A DNA stretch of 64,000 nucleotides from Saccopteryx bilineata. Its lineage: Eukaryota > Chordata > Mammalia > Chiroptera > Emballonuridae. Positions within the stretch are counted from its first letter, which is position 1, and each line of letters opens with the position of its first letter. Made by a program: the position numbers and the translations under genes. The notes beneath the pieces were generated by a model. The model worked only from the letters and a program-made list of their open reading frames with translations. It made no database searches and was not told where the DNA came from. The DNA lies in contig NC_089495.1 of the NCBI RefSeq assembly GCF_036850765.1, positions 207,998,347 to 208,062,346 of the forward strand. The letters run 5' to 3'. Below, in pieces: positions 1 to 10,900 of this stretch.

Positions 1-159
1 TTGCACATTCACAGTCCACCAAAGGCTCATGGTTCACTTTCTGAAAAACGAACAATGTGTGAATGTGAGTTTCTACCATTATTTTGGCTTTCCTGGAAGA
101 TATATTTCTATCTTTACTCAGGCCACTGTTGACTGATCAAAAATGATGTAATAGATAAG

Positions 160-385
160 GGAGGAAATCATAAAAAATTAACTCTTACTTAACAAAAGCA
201 GACTGAAAGGCTGATTAATTGTGATACATCCATATGATGAAATGCTATACAGCCACTGAGAAAAAAGGTTGCTAGATGTGTTGGTGTGGGAGAGGTCCGG
301 GATTTATTATATAGTGTAGGACATTTCTAAAGATACAGAAGGAAGCATTTAGTGATCACGTTTGGGAAATGGGACTGGCAGGAGG
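160..385 (+). mobile_element. L1/HAL1 3' fragment
   Basis: GTGATACATCCATATGATGAA and CAGCCACTGAGAAAAAAGG resemble the L1 pattern 'tggtacatccat...cagccatta'. Weak. Confidence 0.45.
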
Positions 386-474
386 TGAATGAGTCTAATA
401 ATTTGCTTTATGTTCCTCTGTTCTGTTTGTATATCTTACAGTGAGCATGCCTTCTTTCTTTCTTTTTCTTCTTA

Positions 475-812
475 TCAAAGTGAGAGTAGGGGAAATAGAG
501 AGACAGACTGCCGCATGTGCCCTGATTGGGATCCACCCGACCACCCCCATCTGGGGTGTATGCTCTGCCCATCTGGGGTCATGCTGACAACTAAGCTATT
601 TCTAATGCCTGAGGCGGAGGCTCCATGGAGCCATCCTCAGTGCTTGGGGCCGATGGCTGAGAACCAATCCAGCCATGGCTGCAGGATGAGAAGATGGGGG
701 GAGGGGTGGAGAAGCAGATAGTAACGTCTCCTGTGTGCCCTGACCAGGAACCAAACCCAAAACGTCCATATGCTGAGCCAACACTATCCACTTAGCTAGC
801 CGACCAGGGCCT
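475..812 (-). mobile_element. Family A SINE (diverged)
   Basis: Reverse-strand copy ending at CGACCAGGGCC, with the internal CTGCCGCATG...GGGATCCACC segment near its left end. Older and more mutated than other copies. Confidence 0.85.
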
Positions 813-1020
813 GTGTATTCTCTTATTGATGGATACCTGGGTTGTTTTCAGTTTTTTGTTATTATAAACTAGAACATGCTGTACTAGTTTTTTTTATGGA
901 CATATGTTTTTATTTCTCTTGGCTAAATATATAGGAATGGACTTAATAGATTATAAAGTTGGTGTATATTTAGTTTTATAAGAAGCTGTTAGACAAACTA
1001 ATTTTTAAAATATCACAAAT
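813..1020 (-). mobile_element. Short L1 3' fragment, antisense
   Basis: GATGGATACCTGGGTTGTTT matches L1 text continuing between the two SINEs. Weak. Confidence 0.4.
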
Positions 1021-1023
1021 AGA

Positions 1024-1431
1024 GGCCCTAGCTGGTTGGTTCAGTGGTAGAGCGTCAGTTGGCATGTGGATGTCTAGTGTTTGATTCCCGGTCAGGGCAC
1101 ACAGGAGCAGAGCCCATCTGCTTCTCCACCCCTCCCCCTCTTCCCCTCTTGCTTCTCTCTCTTTCTCTCTCTTTCTCTCTTTCTCTCTCCTCACCCTGCA
1201 GCCATGGCTGTATTGGAGTGAGTTGGCCCTGGGCTCTGAGGATAGCTCCATGGCTTCTGCCTTAGGCACTATAAGTTCTTGGTTGCTGAGCAACAGAGCA
1301 ACGCCCCCAGATGGGCAGAGCCTCACCCCCTAGTGGGCTTGCTGGGGTGGATCCTGGTCAGGGTGCATACAAGGAGTGTGCTTCTCTGCCTCCTCTCCTC
1401 TTACTGAATAAAAAGACAGACAAAAAACAAA
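1024..1431 (+). mobile_element. Family A SINE
   Basis: Head GGCCCTAGCTGGTTGGTTCA, box B-like GTTTGATTCCC, long CT-rich tract, GATCCTGGTCAGGGTGCATA and A-rich tail. Confidence 0.88.
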
Positions 1432-1620
1432 TGGAGCTCACCCTAAAAATCATCCAGTGACGAGGCAGCACCATTCCCACTATTAGGCTGTGTGCACAGG
1501 GTCGGCGTCGTGCAGACTACAGCCGCAGGGCTGGTTTCCTCCTGACGTTTGGTAGTGCATATTCCCGTGGATTTACTGTTCATCCGTATTGAGACTAGAC
1601 CTTCATCATAGAACCAGTTT
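1432..1620. other. Single-copy sequence, left flank
   Basis: No gene or repeat recognised. Together with 2851-3869 (unassigned) it precedes the first PTPRA coding exon; a 5' UTR exon cannot be excluded but no candidate stands out. Confidence 0.4.
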
Positions 1621-1972
1621 TATTTATTTATTTATTTATTTATTTATTACAGAGACAGAGAGAGAGTCAGTGAGAGGGATAGACAGGACAGACAGACAGG
1701 AACGGAGAGATAAGAAGCATCAATCATTAGTTTTTCGTTGCGCATTGTGACACCTTAGTTGTTCATTGATTGCTTTCTCATATGTGCCTTGACCGTGGGG
1801 CTACAGCAGACTGAGTAACCCCTTGCTCGAGCCAGCGACCTTGGGTCCAAGGTGGTGAGTTTTTGCTCTAACCAGATGAGCCTGCGCACAAGTTGGCAAC
1901 CTCGGGTCTCGAACCCGGGTCCTCCGCATCCCAGTCTGATGCTCTATCCACTGCACCACCGCCTGGTCAGGC
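1621..1972 (-). mobile_element. Family B SINE
   Basis: Reverse-strand copy from a TTTA-rich tail to CCGCCTGGTCAGGC. Target duplication TAGAACCAGTTTT on both sides. Confidence 0.92.
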
Positions 1973-2169
1973 GTAGAACCAGTTTTTAAAACCCTCAGAT
2001 TTTAAATCCAGAGAGGGGTGTCGGGAAGTGATGAATATGAGACAGGATGGAGTGTCAGTAAATCAGATGTGAGAAAGAGAGGTTGAGAGATTTAACAACA
2101 GAAAGGTTGGGTATAGGATGGGGAAAGGAGAGTGTCGAAGGAGGGAAGGAAATACCAGTGGGCTCCTAT

Positions 2170-2850
2170 CCCCTCAACAGTGAATTTTAATTTAGCTTTT
2201 TGTAAAAGTTATTTTTAAGTTAGTGCAAAATCAGAGGTTGCCTTGTGTACTAAAATGAATCTCCAAAGAGCCTCCTTGTTCTGTTTAACGACTGCATAGT
2301 ATTCCATTTTGTGAATATGCCATGATTTATTTAATCGTGTTCATTTCTCCTTTTGATAAACGGTATTTCCCATATTTTTTTTTTATTGCAAACAATGCTG
2401 TATTGAATAACCTTGTACATAGATCACTTTTAAAATATAGATATATCTGTAAAGTTCTTAACTGGAATTGTGTCAAAGTATTTAAACTGTCATAATTCTG
2501 GTAAATTTTACAGATTGTAGGAGATTATCTGTTCACTCAAATCCTTTTGATTGTTCAAGTTTTTTATATTTGCTTCTTTCTGTCTGATAGTTGAAAACTG
2601 ATATGGCAGTCCAGGTTTAATTTGGCTTTCTCTGATCGTGAGTGACGTTGAGCATATTCATGTATGTAAGAGAAGTGTTTGGTTTTCTGTGAATTGTCTG
2701 TTTCATGTCTTTTGCCCATTTTTCTTTTGGGTTATTGGTCCGCTTTTTATTAATCTGATCTGTAGGAATCTTACATATTAGGGAAGTTAGTTCTTTGTGA
2801 CTGAGTTGGAAATATTTTAAAAGCGCTAATTCTTTAAAAATACGGAGGTA
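2170..2850 (-). mobile_element. Old L1 fragment, antisense
   Basis: GCATAGTATTCCATTTTGTGA, CATGTCTTTTGCCCATTTTTC and related L1M 3' region text, strongly diverged. Confidence 0.6.
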
Positions 2851-3869
2851 GCTGTTGTGGAATAGTGGTGAGAGAGGCCAGATTGCCATGGACACAGCTC
2901 TTTCTAGAGATTTGGCAGTGGAGTGGGCAGAGAGAATGCTGGCTGGAGGGGTGATGTAGATTCAAAGAGTTCTTTTTCCTTAGAAACTCTTGTGTTTAAA
3001 TGCTGTTACAGAAGGGAGAAATTAAATCAAGGAGGTGGTAGAAGAGAATCTACAGGATTTCTAATGGACGGAGATTCTTGGAAAGAATTGCAGAGGAGGA
3101 AATTTGTAAATATGGTGACCGGGAATTAAGGGTGTCCCAGTCCAGTGGCGTCAGTTTCTCTGAAGTGAAGGCAAGGCCAAGTAGCCAAAGGTGTAGGAGG
3201 AAGCGGTTGGAGAGGAGAGGAATTCTTTGAGATCACTGCTATGGAGAAGGGGCGACATAGCTGAGTAGGAGAATAAGGTTTCTCCATGTCTCTTCGTGAC
3301 TGAGGTTGCACTGGATATGTAGATCTAAATGGGAAAAATGGACATCTTAACAATATTGTCTTCCTGTCCATGACAAACTAATTATTTTTAATTGATTTCT
3401 TTTACATTTAGAAGCTTTTTTTTCCCTATTGTTAGGTATTTCATTTTAACCTTTGTGATTTCTTACATTGCCTTTAACTGGATTTTATTTTAGTATGTGG
3501 AATGAGGTAGTGGTCTTGATTTATCAAGAATAGATGCATACACATGTACAATAATCAGCCTTCCCATCTGTTTCCTAATCCTGTGGGGGAATTGTATGCT
3601 TTCCTAATTTTAGATTATGGTCAGGTGGAAAGAGTGGGAATATGGTCAAATTTTGTATGTCTATACCTTGGGAAGGCTACTTGCTGAACCCATTTCCCTG
3701 TTAGGTTTGGTTGGTGGTACCAGAGGCAAACTCCTTGGGTATGTATGAACCACCTGCATGTCCCATCCTTCCTCAGGAGAAGCATGTCCTACTTCCCATG
3801 GGGAGTCACTACCATATTGAATTACCTCCAGGCTGTAAGACCCATGAAGATAGGACCTATGAGTGTATT

Positions 3870-4274
3870 TTTTTTATATACTGGATTGCTTTCTTCTTCT
3901 TCTTCTTTTTTTGGTATTTTTCTGAAGTTGGAAATGGGGAGGCAGTCAGACAGATTCCCGCATGCACCCGACTGGGATCCACCGGGCACGCCCACCAGGG
4001 GGCGATGCTCAGCTCATCTGGGGCATTGCTCTGTTGCGACCAGAGCCATTCTAGCGCCTGAGGCAGAGGCCATGGAGCCATCCTCAGTGCCCGGGCCAAC
4101 CTTGCTCCAATGGAGCCTTGGCTGCGGGAGGGGAAGAGAGAGACAGAGAGGAAAGAGAGGGGGATGGGTGGAGAAGCAGATGGGCGCTTCTCCTGTGTGC
4201 CCTGGCTGGGAATCGAACCCGGGACTCCTGCACACCAGGCCGATGCTCTACCATTGAGCCAACTGGCCAGGGCC
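3870..4274 (-). mobile_element. Family A SINE
   Basis: Complete reverse copy; target duplication CCTATGAGTGTATT at 3856-3869 and 4275-4288. Contains a CTCF-core-like CCACCAGGGGGCG at 3992-4004. Confidence 0.94.
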
Positions 4275-4496
4275 CCTATGAGTGTATTGCCCTGCGGTTG
4301 TTAACCTAGTGCCTAGCTTAGTGTAGGGCACAGAAATCTGAACGGACAGATGAGCCACTGTGAGTCATGGGAATATGCCGCAGCCCTTTGATAGGGTTTG
4401 AGGTGGAGTGAGGGTGAGAGCAGTGTGTGGTGCCTGCTCCCAGGGCAGCAGGTTCATGCCATCCGCCTGCCTTCTGCATACTTCTCACTCTGACGA

Positions 4497-4643
4497 TGCT
4501 GGAGCCGCACCTTGCAGTCACCTGGAGAGCTTCACGGGGACAGCTGCCTAGTCCTCACCCCCAGAGATGCAGGTGGGCGTGGGGAGTTCTTAAAGTTCTC
4601 TAGGTGATTCTAAAGTGTAGCCAAGATTGAGAGTCACTGCTTT
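4497..4643 (+). mobile_element. Ancient hAT-Charlie (MER) fragment
   Basis: CAGTCACCTGGAGAGCTTCA, CCCCAGAGATGCAGG, GATTGAGAGTCACTG resemble a Charlie-derived MER repeat. Confidence 0.5.
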
Positions 4644-4831
4644 AAAAAGTTTGCTCTTATTAAGTCTTATTTATATTGGTATAGCGATTAAATTAAGTAG
4701 TTAGATTCCTAGGGAAATATACATATCAGAGTCCCCCAAAATCATTTTAATAGTTGGAAAGGTTTTGCCTAAAATACTCCTTTGGTGAGTAGTTGACATC
4801 GTCACAATATAACTAACGCGCTCTTTTTCAG

Positions 4832-4910
4832 GTCAGCATGGATTCCTGGATCATTCTTGTTCTGCTTGGCAGTCGTCTGATATATGTCAGTGCCAACAAT
4901 GCAACCACAG
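4832..4910 (+). CDS. PTPRA: PTPRA coding exon 1 (start codon, signal peptide)
   Basis: Encodes residues 1-24 and the first base of codon 25. ATG is at 4838; a hydrophobic core (WIILVLLGS) is followed by a likely cleavage after Ala19. Donor GTAAAT follows 4910. Two acceptor AGs lie close together (4830-4831 and 4835-4836), so the exon may begin at 4832 or 4837; either leaves the ATG intact. The few bases before ATG are 5' UTR, so further non-coding exons must lie upstream. Confidence 0.93.
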
Positions 4911-7900
4911 GTAAATTGTCATTTACTGAGGCTGGCATTCAGAGTAGAATTTTGCTTTCATATTTAATGCAAAATTGAAGACCCAGGTGGTATTAAAGAA
5001 AAAATATTTAAGTGTTACTTAAAAATGTTAGTAAAATAACTGTCCTTGGAAATCTCTGACTCATAGTGAATGCTCATCACTGAGGTGCATACCATATATG
5101 CTACAATATATACCATATACATTCTACTTTAAATAAATAAAAAAACAATGTGTTTATTTCTGAAAAGTAAAAAAAAAAAAAGTTGCTATTTAAGATTCTC
5201 GTATATTGATTCTGAGGAACTAAGTTAAGAATCCAGTTTCTTCCTTTATGGAGTAGGTAGGAAGGGTCCAGCACTGAATAAAGGGAAGTGTGTGTGGCTT
5301 CCAAGCACCTGACAGTTTATTAAGACCTGCTCCTTTGTGCCTCGTAGCTTTGAAGCTAACACATTCTTTATGTGCTGTTTCCTCATTTTTGTGGTGTTTG
5401 TAGTCTCACCTCCAGGAAGCATCACAAGACCTAATGAAGCATCGATAGCAGAGTCAGTAAAAGAAGAGACCAAAACTTCCAACGCTACGTCTTCAGTAAC
5501 CTTTTCTGTGACGCCGACACTCAGCCCAAATGTAACTCTGGGATCCACCGATGTGACCACTGTCAATTCCTCAGACTCTGCGAACGGGACCACAAGAACA
5601 GCAAGCCCCAGTTCTTTGGTTTCTACGGTTTCACCAAACGGCACGTGGCTTCCAGAGAGCCAGTTCACGGAGGCCAGGACAGAGCCTTGGGAGGGGAATT
5701 CCAGCACCGCGGCCACCACCCCCGAGACTTTCCCTCCCTCAGGTACCAGGGCTGGTTTCTGTCTGTTCTTTCTGTTGCTCTTGGAGCTTATCGACCCTTG
5801 TTTTTGCTTGTGTTTCCTAACCAGAATGTAAGCAAACTTGCCCAAACAAAAGTATTTCATTACTTTTCAAACGTAACAATGGAATTTAAATATAAGGAAT
5901 TCCCAGGATATCTGGTTCCCACAGGGTTAAGAGGAAAGAAGACTCTGGTGAGATCGGGCGGGTGTGATTATGTTTAAAGGGAGAGAAGATTGAAAATGTA
6001 AGGTGGGGCTAATTGATGAGGCTGGAGACCAAAGGTGCGCGTGTATGAAACTGAGTAATTGCGTTATTGCCCAACGGGGTGGGTTCGTGGGGACCCCGGG
6101 AAGGACATGGATCTTGATGTCCTGCACAGTTAGGTGGGGTGGGAGACCTGTGTCCCGAGGTGGCGTTAGAGAGGTGCAGTGCCAGTCTGTCCAGGGCTTC
6201 AGCACAGCCCAGGCAAAGCAAACCAACAGAGAGAGGTCTCAGAAAAAGAGATAAAGTAATTCTTCCAAATAGGAAAAGCGGCTCACCCTCACTTAGTGAA
6301 CCGCAAATCAGCGCTGTACCGAGATGCTAGCTGTGGCCTGACAGGGTTAAGCTCGCTGTTTCCTTGCACTGGAGAGAGGGCAGAAGAACAGGTGCCCTGC
6401 CGCCCTGCTGGTGGGGTGTGTTCCCCAGGGAGAGGCAGTCCCCGTCTGGTTGCTGAAGCACCCTGAAAATGGTTCAGCCTGCCAACATTGTCACGTGCGT
6501 GAAATAACAGATTGTATTGTATTGTTTGTCTGTATAAAATATTTACTGTTTGAGAAGGTGGGTCATGTCTTGTTAATCTTATTTTTCAGAATTTGGCTAG
6601 CAATACTTGATTATTTTTCTTTATGAACATTAGAATCAACTTGTACAGCAGGGGGGAAAGAAAGGGTTTTGTTAGGTAGTTTTAGGAAAAAGCTTTTATT
6701 AGTCATGTTAAATCTATAAGTTAACTTGAACAGTTGACAGCTTTAAGTTTTTCTGTCCAAAAATGTGGTGTCCAGTTGCTGGTTTTATTTTGTGTTTCTT
6801 GGAAGCATTTTAAAGTTTTTCCCAGTCGTGTCACACATGTTTTGTTCAGCTTGTTTCCAGTATCTTGAGTGTTGTTGTTTTTTTCTTTGTTGTTTTATTT
6901 TGCTTTTTGCTAATATAAATGGAGTGCTTTCTTCCATTACATAAGAAAGCTTTAAAGATATTTTTTTATTGATTTTATTTATTTTTTTGTGACAGAGACA
7001 GAGAGAGAGATAAAGAGACAGATAGGGGCAGACAGGAAGGGAGAGAGATGAGAAGCATCAATTCTTTGTTGCGGCTCCTTCATCTCCTTAGTTGTTCATT
7101 GATTGCTTTATCATATGTGCTTTGACCAGGGGGGTACAGCAGAGCAAGTGACCCCTTGCTCAAGCCAGTGACTTTGGGCTCAAGCCAGAGATCTTGGGCT
7201 TCAAGCCAGTGACCATTGGGCTCAAGCCAGCTACCATGATGTCATGTCTATGACCCCACACTCAAGCTGGTGAGCCTGTGCTCAAGCCAGATGAGCCCGT
7301 GCTCAAGCCAGTGACCTTGGGGTTTTGAACCTGGATCCTCTGCATCCCAGTCTGATACCCTATCTACTGTGCCACCACCTGGTCAGGCTTTATTTATTGA
7401 TTTTAGAGAGAGAGAAGAAGGTAGGGGAGAGAAACATTGATTTGTTTTCCACTTATGCATTCTTTGGCTGATTCTTGTACGTGCCCTGACTGGGGATCAA
7501 ACCCGCACCCTTGTCCTACTGAGACAACGCTCTAACCACCTGAGCTACCTGGCCAGGGCAGAAAGTTGTTTAATTTTTTTAATTGAGCTGTAATTGCCAT
7601 ATAACATTGTTTTAGTTTTAGGTATATTTTGGCTATTATTTTGGTAGGTACATTTTATACTAGTCATCTTAACAAATTTCCTTAGTGTTTGATGCTGTTT
7701 TCTTCAGTTATCATGTCTTTAAATCATCTTATCTGAAAATATCTATTCCTAATTTTTAGATCTTTTTTTTTTTTTAAATAAATTGGAGAATACCTCTACA
7801 ACAGTGGTCCCCAACCCCCGGGACGTGGACCGGTACTGGTCTGTGGGCCATTTGGTACCGGTCCACAGAGAAAGAATAAATAACTCACATTATTTTTATT

Positions 7901-10900
7901 TTATTTATATTTAAGTCTGAATGATGTTTTATTTTTAAAAAATGACCAGATTCCCTCTGTTATATCCGTCTAAGACAGGGGTCCCCAAACTACGACGCGG
8001 GCCACATGCAGCCCCCTGAGTCCATTTATCCGGCCCCCGCCGCACTTCCGGAAGGGGCACCTCTTTCATTGGTGGTCAGTGAGAGGAGCGTAGTTCCCAT
8101 TGAAATACTGGTCAGTTTGTTGATTTAAATTTACTTGTTCTTTATTTTAAATATTGTATTTGCTCCCATTTTGTTTTTTTACTTTAAAATAAGATTTGTG
8201 CAGTGTGCATAGGGATTTGTTCATAGTTTTTTTATAGTCCAGCCCTCCAACGGTCTGAGGGACAGTGAACTGGCCCCCTGTGTAAAAAGTTTGGGGACCC
8301 CTGGTCTAAGACTCTTGACGCTTGTCTCGGTCATGTGATACATTTATCCATCCCACCCTAAAGGCTGGTCCGTGAAAATATATTCTAACATTAAACCGGT
8401 CTGTGGCCCCAAAAAGGTTGGGTACCACTGCTCTACAAGAAAGTGAAGACACTGTAGCAGACAGCCTTGTCTTGTACCGACTGTCTGAGGCGGGTGCTCT
8501 TGGTGTTTCTCCACTGAGCGCGGTGCTGACCCAGGTTGAGATGAACATATAGTATTTATCATGTTCAGGATTTATCACTTCATTTCTGCTTTAAAGAGCA
8601 TTTATGTCAAGAATGGGTGATTAAGTTTGCCAACTGCTTGTTCAGCGTCAATGAGCAAGATGTATATGTTTTTTTTTTATCATCTGCTGTGATGAATCTA
8701 TGAATAAATTTTGTATTTTTAAATTGTTTACAGTCCTGCAGAAACAACCATATTTGGTTGCATTGCATTTTTTTTTTAAATGAACTGTGCAATTTGTTTG
8801 ACAATTATTTTATTTGGAATTTTCTTTGTAAGTTATTTCTAAATGAAATCAGTCTGGGTGTTGCCTTTGTATCTATGCTACAGCTTGATAAGTTCTGGTT
8901 GTCTGTATTTTGTTTTGCTTCATGAAATGAATTGAAGTTTACCTAGAAAACTGTGCATTTCATTCATGCTTTCAAAATTATTTGAATGGATTTGAGGAAA
9001 AGTTATCTCTTAGGATTAATTTCTTACATAGCAGTGAATATTTATTTATATATTTAAATTCCTTTTCTTGTTTAGGTTGGCTAAACATTTATCTGTTTCA
9101 TGATTCATTGCTTTTTTTCTTTCAAAGAACCTGTGATTGTATATTTGTTAATTCTTTTTCACTTTTAATTTTAAGTTTTTTATTCTTATTCCACTTTTTT
9201 TAGATTTATTTCTTCCTAAATTGAATGCTTAATTTGTTTTCATTCTTCCCAGCTAATTAATATATTTAATGCTATGAAATTTTTATAAGCATAGCTTTAG
9301 CCATATTCTGAAAGTGTTCCTATAGGTATTTGTGTTAAAATGCAATCTAAGCTACTCTGACAAAGACACACAAAATTCAGTGACTTACATTAAGACAGAA
9401 ATGTCTTTCTCTCCCCTGTCACATCCTAGAGGTAGACAGGGGACTTTGCCTCATCTAGGACCAAGTTCCTGTTTTCCTGTGGCCCAGTCATCCCATCAAA
9501 ATTTCCCTCATCTGTTTAAAGATGGTTCTCATCGTTGGGTCCTGTTTCGGCCCCTGGGAACGGTGAACGGAGGCAATGGGGACACGCAGTATTTTCATTT
9601 TTGCTCACATCCCATTGGCTTGAACCCTTCGTATGACTGCACCTAGCACAAGAAGAGTGTCTTAGAAATGTATCTCTAGCTAGACAGCTTTGTTCTCCGC
9701 TAAAACAAAACAAAACAAAAACGGGATCTGTACCAAAGACAAGCAGAGGAGACTGGTATTGGAAGAGAGTTGGTGGATTTTGCCACAAGACTGGTTCTAT
9801 TATTATTAAGGTACTATTTTGCAGTTTTGTTTTGTTTTTAATTTTCAAGTGTTTCTTTGTTAATTTCTATTGCATCATGATAAAAGAATATTGTTCGTAT
9901 TATTTCTACTGTAGGAAATTTATAAAGGCTTGTGAATATACCATGAGCCTTCGAAAAGCTTTTTTTCTGTTAGTATATAGAGTTTGGTCTATACCAATTA
10001 GATTTTATTACCTATTATCATTTAGGTTTTGCATATCCTTAACTTAATTATGCACTGTTGCATTTTAATGACCCAGACGACATTAAGACTGTCATACCAT
10101 TGTCTGTATTTCTCTGGGCAAGCTTGTTTCCCAGCTGTTGGAGGGTGCCTTATTGTAGCTCAGATTTTACAAAGATGAAAGTATCTGTATTCTGAGAGTT
10201 TATTTTGTCTTACCTTAGATTGAATACTAATGTTTTCCATTAATTTGAGTGAATGTTTCTGTTTTTCACTTGTTACACAGGTGATTCTGACTCGAAGGAT
10301 AGAAGAGGTGAGCCACTCACCTTATATCTGACCCTCATACCTGTATAATATTTGTACTGTTTCCTTTGCTTCCAGTCTGTGGTGACCCTGTGCATCTGTG
10401 CCTGTTGTCTGTTTACTTTGCCTCCTTTCATATTAACCTCATAGAAAAGAGGAACAGAACCAAGTACTCCTTCTGGTTTTTTATTATGTTTTTAAATGTA
10501 GATTACAGATTCTAATAGCTGTGATACGTTTTAACAAGTAATAAAACAACTGTATCTTACTTTATCATGTCAGCTTGTTAATATTACCCTTTGGTGATAG
10601 TAGGCCTTCATTTATATTCCATAGTTAATGACTAAGTTCTAGGCCGTAATTACCTTTAAACAGCCTGCCCTTGTGTTGTTTTTTCCCTAGTCTATAAAAT
10701 GCCAACCCTTTGTCACTTTATGTGGATGTTCAGCCCTTTAGTGTTAAGTCCCTGTGACTGGAGATGCTGCGTCAGTGGTGTGGTCTGAGCAGTGCTGCCA
10801 AGTCCCCGGTTCCGGAGAACAGAGGGTGTGACACACATCTGTAGATGCGGCATGGTTGGCTCAGGATAACAGGAAAGGTAGAAAGAGCATAAAAGAAAGA

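Larger units (their letters stand above)
5743..10280 (+). other. PTPRA intron 2
   Basis: Unique sequence to about 6955, then the SINE/hAT cluster listed separately, then AT-rich sequence 8440-9330 that is probably a decayed L1, and unassigned sequence to the microexon. Confidence 0.8.

Noticed and set aside
5246..5860. 204-codon antisense frame over PTPRA exon 2
   Set aside because: Reverse-strand shadow of the Ser/Thr-rich coding exon and its flanks.
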